The notes beneath the pieces are model-generated. The model ran no database searches. It had not been told where the DNA came from and saw only the letters and a program-made list of their open reading frames with translations. Shown in pieces: positions 11,606 through 19,616 of a stretch of DNA of 64,000 bases. The stretch lies in contig JAGWIG010000001.1 of assembly GCA_028873515.1 (NCBI GenBank), positions 1 through 64,000 of the forward strand. Reading direction: 5' to 3'. The stretch is from Pseudomonadota bacterium. Lineage in GTDB: Bacteria > Pseudomonadota > Gammaproteobacteria > Burkholderiales > REEB80. The first letter of the stretch is position 1; every line of letters begins with the position of its first letter. The position numbers and the translations under genes are program-made.

Positions 11606-11776
11606 GATGAATCCCCGCCGGTGTTTCATTGCACTCAAATCCAATTTTTCGATAATAAACCCTGCAGATGACAAATTTGCAAAACTTAACAATCTGTCAA
11701 GTTTGATTTTTTTTAGTAATTGATCTTCAATGAATTTCTGTCATCTGTTAAATCAACCTTTATTAAGGGGAATAAC
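11606..11776. promoter_or_regulatory. Divergent control region between aas and rpfF with candidate operator
   Basis: These 171 bases separate the two divergent arms of the DSF locus. CAGATGACA at 11665-11673 recurs as its exact reverse complement TGTCATCTG at 11739-11747. A palindrome CAAATTTG (11672-11679) overlaps the first copy. AAACTT (11682-11687) and AAGTTT (11699-11704) form a further dyad. A perfect - strand TTGACA lies at 11695-11700, but I could not pair it with a convincing -10 box. The arrangement suggests a bidirectional promoter under common control. The binding protein is unknown; the MerR-domain protein encoded downstream of rpfF is the obvious candidate. Confidence 0.4.
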
Positions 11777-12700
11777 ATGAATATGCGCGTTGCAATTGAA
11801 AGTCTCAGCCCTAGCAACCCTATAGCAGGAACTGAGCGTGAAGATCGGATTGATTACCTGTTTTCGCCCCAACTCGCAGCCAGTTACAACAAATCTCAAC
11901 ACGCGATGTGGCTTCGTCTCAACCCATCTCCTCGCCCTTGTTTTAACCTGGATTTGCTCCAAGACCTGCATGATTATACTTCTCTCCTAGATGAAAGTAA
12001 GGCCAACATCATCACTTCAACGGAAATATTGCCTATCGAGTATACCGTTCTTGCGTCCTCCACACCGGGAGTTTTTAATCTTGGCGGTGATTTACATCTT
12101 TTTACCCACCTCATAGAAAACAAAAACCGATCTGCTCTAACTCTATATGGAAAAGCATGTATCGATGTGCTGTTCCGTAATTATCGCGGCTATGATCTCC
12201 CCATTACCACTATTTCCCTTGTCCAGGGTGAATGTCTTGGAGGAGGATTCGAAGCTGCGCTTTCAAGTGATGTAATCGTTGCAGAGGAACAAAGTCGTTT
12301 CGGTTTCCCAGAAATTCTTTTCAATCTTTTCCCTGGAATGGGCGCCTATTCTTTTCTGTCCCGTCGATGCGGACAAAAACTAACGGATGAAATTATAAGT
12401 AGTGGAAAAATTTATACTGCTCAGGAAATGTTTGATCTCGGCATCATTGATCGTGTTGTGGAGACAGGACTGGGCGAACGTGCCATTATTGAGCTCATTA
12501 GTTCAAGGCGCAGATCTCATAATGGCCTAACAGGCTTATCATCTGCTCGCCGCCGCACACACCGCTTGGAATATCAGGAGCTCTTTGATATTGTTGAAAC
12601 TTGGGTTGATTGTGCCTTGCGATTAACGAGCCGAGATCTTAAACTGATGCAACGGCTCGTTAACCGACAAAATGACATTCCTGTCATCAAAGCCGCATGA
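11777..12700 (+). CDS. rpfF: RpfF-type DSF synthase (crotonase-family enoyl-ACP hydratase/thioesterase)
   Basis: RpfF enzymes convert 3-hydroxyacyl-ACP into cis-2-unsaturated fatty-acid signals. The 307-residue protein has the crotonase oxyanion motif (FNLGGDL) and the RpfF-specific stretches GECLGGGFEAAL and FPEILFNLFPGMGAYSF. Glu159 and Glu179 are 20 residues apart, the same spacing as the catalytic Glu141 and Glu161 of Xanthomonas RpfF. Ordinary enoyl-CoA hydratases lack this FPE-LFNLFPGMGA segment. The ATG at 11777 has AAGGGG upstream; an in-frame TTG at 11720 lacks one. The protein is slightly longer than the Xanthomonas enzyme (289), mainly at the N-terminus. No rpfC or rpfG is adjacent. 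The next gene starts 25 bases downstream. Confidence 0.88.
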   Translation: MNMRVAIESLSPSNPIAGTEREDRIDYLFSPQLAASYNKSQHAMWLRLNPSPRPCFNLDLLQDLHDYTSLLDESKANIITSTEILPIEYTVLASSTPGVFNLGGDLHLFTHLIENKNRSALTLYGKACIDVLFRNYRGYDLPITTISLVQGECLGGGFEAALSSDVIVAEEQSRFGFPEILFNLFPGMGAYSFLSRRCGQKLTDEIISSGKIYTAQEMFDLGIIDRVVETGLGERAIIELISSRRRSHNGLTGLSSARRRTHRLEYQELFDIVETWVDCALRLTSRDLKLMQRLVNRQNDIPVIKAA

Positions 12701-12725
12701 ATAACAACATTCTTTGGGGAAAAGC

Positions 12726-14663
12726 ATGCTTAATTCATTTGCCGAATATACCATTCAGGAAGCGGCAGCATTGCTTGGCATACCCGTGCATAAACTGAGA
12801 CGTTGGGACAATCAGGGAATCCTTGGTGCACGAAGAACTCGAGGCGGTCATCGACGCTATTCTCGCGAAAGTATCGACAACCTTCACACAACGCTCTTGG
12901 TACTGGCTCAAGACAATGATAGCGATGAGCTAACAGCAGTCAGGCAAGCCCTTGATGAAAAACGCCGCATTATTGAGTTGCTTGCCGAAAGCGAGCGGCG
13001 TTACCGTGATCTAGTAGAGACTTCTCACGATCTTATCTGGTCTACTGATGTTCAGGGACGTTTTACCTATCTAAACTGTGCTGCCGAAGAAATCTTCGGG
13101 CGAAAACCTGAAGAATTAATTGGAAGGTGTTTTTTTGATTTTGAATCTACCGCATCCCATGTTGCCAACCGGAGGTTTTTATCCACGCTTAGAAACAAAG
13201 GTCAGATACTTAACTACATCACTAGAGTTATCCGTCCAGATGACAGCGAGCGCTGGGTCGGAATCAATGCACGAAGACAGCTTGACTCCCGAGGGCAAAT
13301 GAGTGGAATACGCGGAACAGCAAGAGACATAACCGATCAATATCTGGCCACTGCCCAGGTGGAACACCTTGCAAAACATGATCCGCTTACAGATTTACCC
13401 AACCGGGTAGCACTGCAGCAACACCTTGAAACCCAAGTCAACCTGGGTGCGGTAGGTGCAGTCCTTTTTATTGACATGGATCACTTCAAATATGTAAATG
13501 ATAACTTTGGTCATCTGGCTGGTGACAGACTCATCATGGGTATCGGTTCAGTTTTAAAAGATACCATGTCCACATATGAAGCATTAGTATATCGTATCGG
13601 AGGAGACGAATTTGCCATTCATCTACCCCATTGCCTAAGGCAATCAGCCATATTTGCCGCAGAGGCAGTCTTGAATGCCGTGCGACTATACAGCCTTGTA
13701 TACAATAACTGTTCACGAATAGCAAACCTGACAGTATCAATTGGGATCGCTCTTTATCCTTTCCATGGAGATAATGTAATCTCTCTTTTCAGTAACGCTG
13801 ATATCGCCATGTATCAGGCAAAAGAAATTGGCCGAAACCGATGCATCGTTTTTGATCAAACCGCCCGCCATCTTAAAAATGTTCATACCCGTATTCATTG
13901 GGCCAAGACTCTACGCGACGCACTTGATGAAAATCGTCTTCTACTTTTCACACAACCTGTTATCCGCCTAGATGGCCTGGATACTGTGCATCACGAAGTT
14001 CTCGTACGAATCAGCACAACAGATGGCCGTGTCCTGCCACCTCGGGAATTCATTGAAATTGCCGAGGCTGCGGGCATGATCCAGGAAATAGACCTACAAG
14101 TCGTTACGAACCTTATTCACCATCTCAAAGAACAGCCAACAAACAAACAAAAATATTTTGTAAACCTTTCACGTCTTAGCATATCCGATGAGCAATGGGT
14201 TAGACGATTTCATACCCTACTTGACCGAAGTGGAGTTGAACCCTCCCGCCTGATTTTTGAAATAACTGAAACAGCAGCCATGACTGAAGTAGATGTTACT
14301 CTCGCATTTATTCGTAAGCTTAAATCCATGGGTTATCACTTTGCCTTGGACGATTTCGGAGCTGGATTCAGCTCTTTCTACTATCTCAAACGTTTTGATG
14401 TCGATTACCTTAAGATTGATGGAAGCTTCGTTCGGGGTTTAACTACTGATGAAGCAAATCAGGTATTCGTGAGAGCGCTTATCGATGTAGCCAGAGGCCT
14501 TGATAAGATCGTTATCGCCGAATGTGTCGAAACGGAAGCCGAGCTTAGTATGTTAAAGCACATGGGGGCCCATTTTGTACAGGGCTATCTCTTTGCTCAT
14601 CCAAAGCCAATCCAGGAAGAATTTATACGGCAAACATTCGATGAAAACCTTCTTTCAGGCTGA
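12726..14663 (+). CDS. MerR-PAS-GGDEF-EAL fusion protein (RpfR-like cyclic di-GMP enzyme with DNA-binding domain)
   Basis: The 645-residue protein has four domains. Residues 8-55 are a MerR/excisionase-type helix-turn-helix (TIQEAAALLGIP, then RTRGGHRRYSRE). Residues 60-90 form a charged helical linker. PAS spans about 92-208, GGDEF about 215-380 and EAL about 398-640. GGDEF is intact at 292-296, but the upstream RxxD inhibitory site reads TYEA and is missing. The EAL signature is EVL at 424-426; the other catalytic segments, including DDFGAGFSSF at 542 and AECVETE, are present, so phosphodiesterase activity is plausible. There is no membrane segment. The ATG at 12726 has GGGGA six bases upstream. 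PAS-GGDEF-EAL next to RpfF matches RpfR, whose PAS binds DSF signals; the MerR domain is the unusual part. Confidence 0.9.
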   Translation: MLNSFAEYTIQEAAALLGIPVHKLRRWDNQGILGARRTRGGHRRYSRESIDNLHTTLLVLAQDNDSDELTAVRQALDEKRRIIELLAESERRYRDLVETSHDLIWSTDVQGRFTYLNCAAEEIFGRKPEELIGRCFFDFESTASHVANRRFLSTLRNKGQILNYITRVIRPDDSERWVGINARRQLDSRGQMSGIRGTARDITDQYLATAQVEHLAKHDPLTDLPNRVALQQHLETQVNLGAVGAVLFIDMDHFKYVNDNFGHLAGDRLIMGIGSVLKDTMSTYEALVYRIGGDEFAIHLPHCLRQSAIFAAEAVLNAVRLYSLVYNNCSRIANLTVSIGIALYPFHGDNVISLFSNADIAMYQAKEIGRNRCIVFDQTARHLKNVHTRIHWAKTLRDALDENRLLLFTQPVIRLDGLDTVHHEVLVRISTTDGRVLPPREFIEIAEAAGMIQEIDLQVVTNLIHHLKEQPTNKQKYFVNLSRLSISDEQWVRRFHTLLDRSGVEPSRLIFEITETAAMTEVDVTLAFIRKLKSMGYHFALDDFGAGFSSFYYLKRFDVDYLKIDGSFVRGLTTDEANQVFVRALIDVARGLDKIVIAECVETEAELSMLKHMGAHFVQGYLFAHPKPIQEEFIRQTFDENLLSG

Positions 14664-15626
14664 ATTACCGGGACTATCTTCGACACGAGACAGTGCAGCA
14701 TACAGGGTATCTATACCGACACCTGGCTGAAAACAGTGCTCCGAAAGATACCTTCGATATGCACCTGCGCCACGACAACCCTGATAGAGACCTAAGACAT
14801 GACGTGTCATTCTAGAAAGGGCCACTCCTAACAGTAACTGTTCTTCCACATAATGAAGATACGACTCAAAAATTTCGCGACGACTTTTTACCAAAGCGTT
14901 CTTGCCATAAAACAATCTATCTGCTTCAACAAGCATATATGGGTTTTCGTAAGCCGCTCTTCCTATCATAACTCCATCTACACCATCCAACTGTAAGCTG
15001 GCTTGCTCGAGTGACTTGATCCCGCCATTCAGAATTATTTTTAATTCAGGAAAATCTGCTTTGAGTCTACGGACCACTTCGTAATTTAATGGCGGAATTT
15101 CGCGGTTCTGTTTAGGGCTTAACCCATTAAGCAACGCCTTTCTAGCATGAATGATAAAAGTTTGACATCCTGACTTTGATACCTTCTCTACAAATGCCTG
15201 AAAAAACTCGTAATCATCATGATGATCAATCCCAATTCGTGTTTTGACCGTCACCTCCATAGATACAACTGAACGCATAGCAGCCACACATTCAGCGACT
15301 AACCCTGGTTCAGCCATAAGGCAGGCTCCAAATTTCCCCATTTGAACGCGGTCTGACGGACACCCAATATTCAAATTGATTTCAGTATAGCCATATTTTT
15401 CTGCAATAAGTGCTGACTGTGAAAGCAGTTCAGGATCAGATCCGCCAATCTGGAGCGAAACGGGCTGTTCTCTTGGATCATGTTGCAACAGACGGGACAC
15501 ATCGCCATAAATTAAAGCGTTAGCTGTAATCATTTCTGTGTAAAGCAGAGCGTGACGAGTAATAAGCCTTAGAAAAAATCGTTCGTGTCGATCAGTCAGG
15601 CCCATCATGGGTGCAATAGATAACAT
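14655..15626 (-). CDS. dusA: tRNA-dihydrouridine(20/20a) synthase DusA
   Basis: Dus enzymes are FMN-dependent and reduce uridine in the tRNA D-loop. The 323-residue protein has the N-terminal IAPMMGLTDRHERF, the NIGCPSDRV segment, the loop with the catalytic cysteine (GKFGACLM) and the FMN phosphate-binding part (NGGIKSLEQA, GVMIGRAAYENPY). The wording of these segments is closest to the DusA subgroup. I used the ATG at 15626 rather than an adjoining TTG. Its 3' end overlaps the GGDEF-EAL gene by nine bases tail to tail. Confidence 0.93.
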   Translation of the reverse strand: MLSIAPMMGLTDRHERFFLRLITRHALLYTEMITANALIYGDVSRLLQHDPREQPVSLQIGGSDPELLSQSALIAEKYGYTEINLNIGCPSDRVQMGKFGACLMAEPGLVAECVAAMRSVVSMEVTVKTRIGIDHHDDYEFFQAFVEKVSKSGCQTFIIHARKALLNGLSPKQNREIPPLNYEVVRRLKADFPELKIILNGGIKSLEQASLQLDGVDGVMIGRAAYENPYMLVEADRLFYGKNALVKSRREIFESYLHYVEEQLLLGVALSRMTRHVLGLYQGCRGAGAYRRYLSEHCFQPGVGIDTLYAALSRVEDSPGNSA

Positions 15627-15635
15627 CAAAACGCC

Positions 15636-17033
15636 TCAGCCCTTCATTTCAGAACGAGGAATACGAATATTCACTCGTGTGCCATAAAATACTGGCAGGC
15701 TTACCAGCTCTATTGTTGCTGCATGCATCTGGGCAATCTCCTGAACGATTGCAAGTCCAAGCCCACTTCCACCACGATTACTTCCTAAGATACTGTAAAA
15801 TCGATCAAAAACCCTAGTTCTCTCTTCAGGCGGAATTCCTGGGCCATTGTCTTCTACCTGTATTAACCAAGTCTTTTCATCGCTATCTATACGTACTGTA
15901 ACCCGCCCAGTTGAAGGAGTATACCGGATTGCATTATCTATAAGATTAGCCATCATTTCCCTTAACAGTATTTCATTACCATTAACAAAAGCTTCATTTT
16001 CAATCGTGGTTTCAAAACCCAGATCTAGATCACAATCCAGCGCTTTGGGCACCCATTCTGCTGTTACCTGACGACTTAATGAAAGAAGATCCAGTAATTT
16101 AAACGGTGTCTTGCCTTCACGTGGCTCGGCTCTAGCAAGAGACAGAAGTTGATTGACCAGGTGAACACTCCGCTCGCCACTATGATGAAGAAGCTGTAAA
16201 ACTTCCTGCAGCTCTTTTGGATCGGTTTCCCGAAGAGCAAGTTCTGTTTGAGTTTTGAGTCCAGCAAGAGGTGTCCGCAACTGATGTGCCGCATCAGCAA
16301 TAAACCGTTGTCTTGCAGCAAGAACCTGTTTTATTTCTATTAACAATCGATTAAATTCTTCTACAAGTGAAACGACTTCGTCTGGCGTATCCGAAGTGTT
16401 TAGCGGTTCCAAATCTCTCGGGCTTCGGCTTGCCACTTCTTCCTGTAGTCTTCGTAGAGGCTTAAGCCCCCTACTTACAGCGTACCATACCAAAAGTAAT
16501 GTCAATGCAATACTTGCCAATCTGGGTACAATCAGCCCCGAAAGGATTTCACGGCCCATCAGCTGACGCTTAACAAGGGTTTCGGCCAATTCCACCATCA
16601 CCCTGCGCTGTGGGTGATACCGATCTGGGGCAATAGCCATGGCTACTACCCGAACAGGTATCCCATTATATCTTCCATTAAAAAATACATGGTGATTAGC
16701 ATTTGGCAATACAGTTGGTAAAGGAAGCCCTGCATAACCTGCGACAAGATTTCCATTAGGCCGACTTATCATGTAATACATTCGGTCGTACTGATCTTCA
16801 TTTAAAACATCAAGGGTCATGCGCGGCAAATTGGCTACGATAACACCACGGCTAACCCCAATCTGTTTCGATAGGGTCATGGCAGTGTTAAGCAAAGAGC
16901 GGTCATAGGCGTCATTGGTAAACTGGACGGAAATCTGGTACGCCCACCAAGCAGAAAATAGCCATATAACAAAAAGCGGTAAGACCAGCCAAAGAAGCAA
17001 TCGCCGACGTAATGAAAAATGACTCTCGGCCAT
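15636..17033 (-). CDS. Two-component sensor histidine kinase, TctE/QseC type
   Basis: The 465-residue inner-membrane kinase has a first membrane segment at about residues 12-32, a periplasmic sensing region of the TctE N-terminal type and a second membrane segment near 170-187. A HAMP-like linker follows. The phosphoacceptor H250 lies in ADAAHQLRTPLAGL. The ATP-binding boxes NLIDNAIRYTP, DNGPGIP and GSGLGLAIVQ are intact. It follows the response regulator by only six bases. The signal is unknown; TctE relatives sense carboxylates, QseC relatives other cues, and sequence alone does not decide between them. Confidence 0.9.
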   Translation of the reverse strand: MAESHFSLRRRLLLWLVLPLFVIWLFSAWWAYQISVQFTNDAYDRSLLNTAMTLSKQIGVSRGVIVANLPRMTLDVLNEDQYDRMYYMISRPNGNLVAGYAGLPLPTVLPNANHHVFFNGRYNGIPVRVVAMAIAPDRYHPQRRVMVELAETLVKRQLMGREILSGLIVPRLASIALTLLLVWYAVSRGLKPLRRLQEEVASRSPRDLEPLNTSDTPDEVVSLVEEFNRLLIEIKQVLAARQRFIADAAHQLRTPLAGLKTQTELALRETDPKELQEVLQLLHHSGERSVHLVNQLLSLARAEPREGKTPFKLLDLLSLSRQVTAEWVPKALDCDLDLGFETTIENEAFVNGNEILLREMMANLIDNAIRYTPSTGRVTVRIDSDEKTWLIQVEDNGPGIPPEERTRVFDRFYSILGSNRGGSGLGLAIVQEIAQMHAATIELVSLPVFYGTRVNIRIPRSEMKG

Positions 17034-17039
17034 TACTTG

Positions 17040-17708
17040 CTATGCTGACTTCTCAAGCATATAGCCAAGGCCACGAATAGTGCGTATATGTACTCCGGCA
17101 TCTTCAAGCTTTCGTCGAAGTCTATGAACATAGACTTCAATCGCATTATTACCCACCTCTTCATTCCAACCACATAATTTCTCAGCCAGTTGTTCCTTGC
17201 TTACAACCCGACCTTGACGAAGCATCAACACTTCCATAACACCAATCTCACGCGCTGAGAGGTCGATTGGTTCCTCATTGACAAAAGCCCTTCGTCCAGC
17301 AATATCAAGACGCAACACCCCTGACTGAAGAAATTCGTTTTTGCTGCCATTGTGCCGGCGAATTAGAGCACGTGCACGAGCTTCAAGTTCTGGAAGGTCA
17401 AAAGGCTTCGTCATGTAGTCATCAGCGCCCAGATCTAATCCTGCTACCCGATCTTCTAGCAAATCACGTGCGGTCAAAATAAGAACAGGCATCCTAGACT
17501 GCCTACTTCGCAAACGTTTAAGAACCTGCAAACCATCCATCCGTGGTAAATTTAAATCGAGAATTACTAGATCGTATTCCTGCATCGTAAGTGCCAGGTC
17601 AGCATCATAGCCATTTTCTGCACAATCTACTACATAACCAGCCTGACGCAGGGAGCGAGTTAATCCATCGCGCAAAACGGCATCATCTTCAGCCAGAAAC
17701 AAGCGCAT
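17040..17708 (-). CDS. OmpR-family response regulator, TctD/QseB type
   Basis: The 222-residue protein has a receiver domain with the acidic pocket (EDD at 7-9) and phosphoacceptor D51. A winged-helix DNA-binding domain follows (EVYVHRLRRKLEDAGVHIRTIRGLGYML). It is encoded just ahead of its presumed kinase in the same operon. GGAGAG lies five bases before the ATG. A perfect TATAAT box sits upstream inside a 7-base dyad, which suggests autoregulation. Confidence 0.92.
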   Translation of the reverse strand: MRLFLAEDDAVLRDGLTRSLRQAGYVVDCAENGYDADLALTMQEYDLVILDLNLPRMDGLQVLKRLRSRQSRMPVLILTARDLLEDRVAGLDLGADDYMTKPFDLPELEARARALIRRHNGSKNEFLQSGVLRLDIAGRRAFVNEEPIDLSAREIGVMEVLMLRQGRVVSKEQLAEKLCGWNEEVGNNAIEVYVHRLRRKLEDAGVHIRTIRGLGYMLEKSA

Positions 17709-17742
17709 TGAACTCTCCAGGAAAAAACCTTTTAAATTGGAA

Positions 17743-17761
17743 TTATATCATAACGATATAA
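17743..17761 (-). promoter_or_regulatory. Candidate promoter -10 within a dyad, upstream of the response regulator
   Basis: Seven bases, a five-base loop and seven complementary bases form a perfect inverted repeat. Read on the - strand it contains the exact -10 hexamer TATAAT (17743-17748), 35 bases before the response-regulator ATG. No good -35 box is visible at the usual distance, so an activator may be needed. The dyad could be a binding site for the response regulator itself. Confidence 0.4.
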
Positions 17762-17789
17762 ACTATCCTTTGGGAATGTGATATCCAAA

Positions 17790-19613
17790 TCATTCGACTG
17801 TAACGCTTTTCGCCAGATTACGCGGCTTGTCCACATCGGTACCGCGATTTAAGGCTGTGTGATAAGCAAGGAGCTGCAATGGAACCGTATAAAGAATTGG
17901 GCTCAGAATTCCACAAGATAACGGGAGTCGTATTAAATTAAGATCCGGACTCATTTGTCTATGACTATCAAGATCCGTAAAAACAGTCAGCTCCCCTCCT
18001 CGAGCCCGTACTTCCTGAAGGTTCGATTTTAACTTATCGATTAATGCATCATTCGGCGCAATTACTATTACTGGCATTTCAGCATCGATTAGAGCAAGCG
18101 GGCCATGTTTAAGTTCTCCTGCAGGATAGGCCTCAGCATGAATATATGAGACTTCCTTTAGTTTCAATGCCCCTTCCTGGGCGACAGGATAATGCACGCC
18201 ACGACCCAAGAACAACGCATGTTGCCGTCTCGTCAGGGTTGCGGCCATTCGAACCACTTCCGGCTCAATTCCTAACACTTCATGAAGTTGCCCAGGTAAA
18301 TGACGCAAGGCATCTAGATATGAGGCTTCCATAGCTGGATCAAGACGGCCACGAATTCTTGCAATCATAACGGTTAGCAGAAATAGAACCACTAGCTGAG
18401 TCGTGAAAGCCTTGGTAGAGGCAACACCAATTTCAGGTCCAGCATGCGTCATAAATCTCAGCCTGGATTCCTTTACCAACGCACTATCTGCTACATTGCA
18501 GACTGACAGACTCAGAGTTTCGCCCTGTCTTCTTGCATGATCCAGCGCTGCCAAAGTATCTGCAGTCTCTCCTGACTGTGAAATCGCAATGACCAGGCTT
18601 TCTGGGTCAGCTACACTTTGCCGGTACCGATATTCGCTTGCAACCTCGGCACTTGCACGAATACCGGCTATTGATTCAAGCCAATAACGGCCAATACTTG
18701 CTGCGTGAAAACTTGTCCCACAAGCAAGAAGCCGTACACTCTTTATTTTTCTTAATATGTCCAACGCGCCGTCTCCCAGAATTTCCGGGGTTGCATAAGA
18801 AAGGTGATTTATTGCTTCAATCGTGTCCGCTACAGCCTGCGGTTGCTCATGGATTTCTTTATGCATGAAATGTCGCCAGCTTCCAAGCTCAGCCATTTCA
18901 GCCCTTTCATCACTAAGCCTTATTGGTCTTGATACCTGTTCTCCTCCATTTTCAATACGAATCGAATCACGACAGATTTCTACAATATCTCCTTCCTCCA
19001 AATCTATCATCCGACGAGTGACCGGCAAAAGAGCTGATGCTCCAGAGGCCAGATAGTGTTCTTCTTCACCCAAACCCACAAGAAGCGGACTTCCTCTACG
19101 GGCACCAATAATTCGTTGAGTATCATTGGCATTAAGTACTGCAATCGCATAGGCACCCTTAAGATCTGCACATGCGGAACGAACTGCATCCAGGAAATCG
19201 CCTGTTTGTGTAACATAGTAATTTACTAGATGAGCAATAACTTCAGAGTCAGTGTCACTTTCGAAGTGATATCCTAATTCCCTAAGCCATTTTCGCAAGC
19301 TATCATGATTCTCAATAATCCCATTATGCACCACAGCAATTGAACCGCTCATATGGGGGTGTGCATTACGTTCTGTTGGTGCTCCATGTGTTGCCCACCG
19401 AGTGTGAGCTATCCCTGCCAGACCCTCGACCTGTTCCTCTCTCACAAGATTTTCCAAGGAAGAGACCCTACCAACACTGCGAAGACATGAAATATTCACA
19501 TCTAGCAAAGCTAAACCCGCAGAGTCATACCCGCGATATTCTAACCTTTTTAACCCCTCCAAAAGCAGAGGAGCGACATTCCTTGAAGCAATGGCGGCAA
19601 CAATTCCACACAT
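17790..19613 (-). CDS. glmS: Glutamine-fructose-6-phosphate aminotransferase (isomerising)
   Basis: GlmS makes glucosamine-6-phosphate from fructose-6-phosphate and glutamine, the first step toward UDP-GlcNAc for peptidoglycan and lipopolysaccharide. The 607-residue length is normal. The catalytic Cys2 follows the initiator Met (MCGIVA). The glutaminase segments (HTRWATHG, HNGIIENH) and two SIS sugar-isomerase domains (ACGTSFHA, SQSGETADT, KPRNLAKSVTVE at the C-terminus) are intact. It lies three bases after glmU. I see no glmS ribozyme or riboswitch upstream, as expected outside Firmicutes. Confidence 0.96.
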   Translation of the reverse strand: MCGIVAAIASRNVAPLLLEGLKRLEYRGYDSAGLALLDVNISCLRSVGRVSSLENLVREEQVEGLAGIAHTRWATHGAPTERNAHPHMSGSIAVVHNGIIENHDSLRKWLRELGYHFESDTDSEVIAHLVNYYVTQTGDFLDAVRSACADLKGAYAIAVLNANDTQRIIGARRGSPLLVGLGEEEHYLASGASALLPVTRRMIDLEEGDIVEICRDSIRIENGGEQVSRPIRLSDERAEMAELGSWRHFMHKEIHEQPQAVADTIEAINHLSYATPEILGDGALDILRKIKSVRLLACGTSFHAASIGRYWLESIAGIRASAEVASEYRYRQSVADPESLVIAISQSGETADTLAALDHARRQGETLSLSVCNVADSALVKESRLRFMTHAGPEIGVASTKAFTTQLVVLFLLTVMIARIRGRLDPAMEASYLDALRHLPGQLHEVLGIEPEVVRMAATLTRRQHALFLGRGVHYPVAQEGALKLKEVSYIHAEAYPAGELKHGPLALIDAEMPVIVIAPNDALIDKLKSNLQEVRARGGELTVFTDLDSHRQMSPDLNLIRLPLSCGILSPILYTVPLQLLAYHTALNRGTDVDKPRNLAKSVTVE

Positions 19614-19616
19614 ATT

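Noticed and set aside
14655-17708. The TctE/QseC-type pair as an RpfC/RpfG equivalent for DSF
   Set aside because: The kinase is a plain two-helix sensor without the five-helix DSF-binding domain of RpfC, and the regulator has a DNA-binding rather than an HD-GYP output domain; dusA separates it from rpfF.
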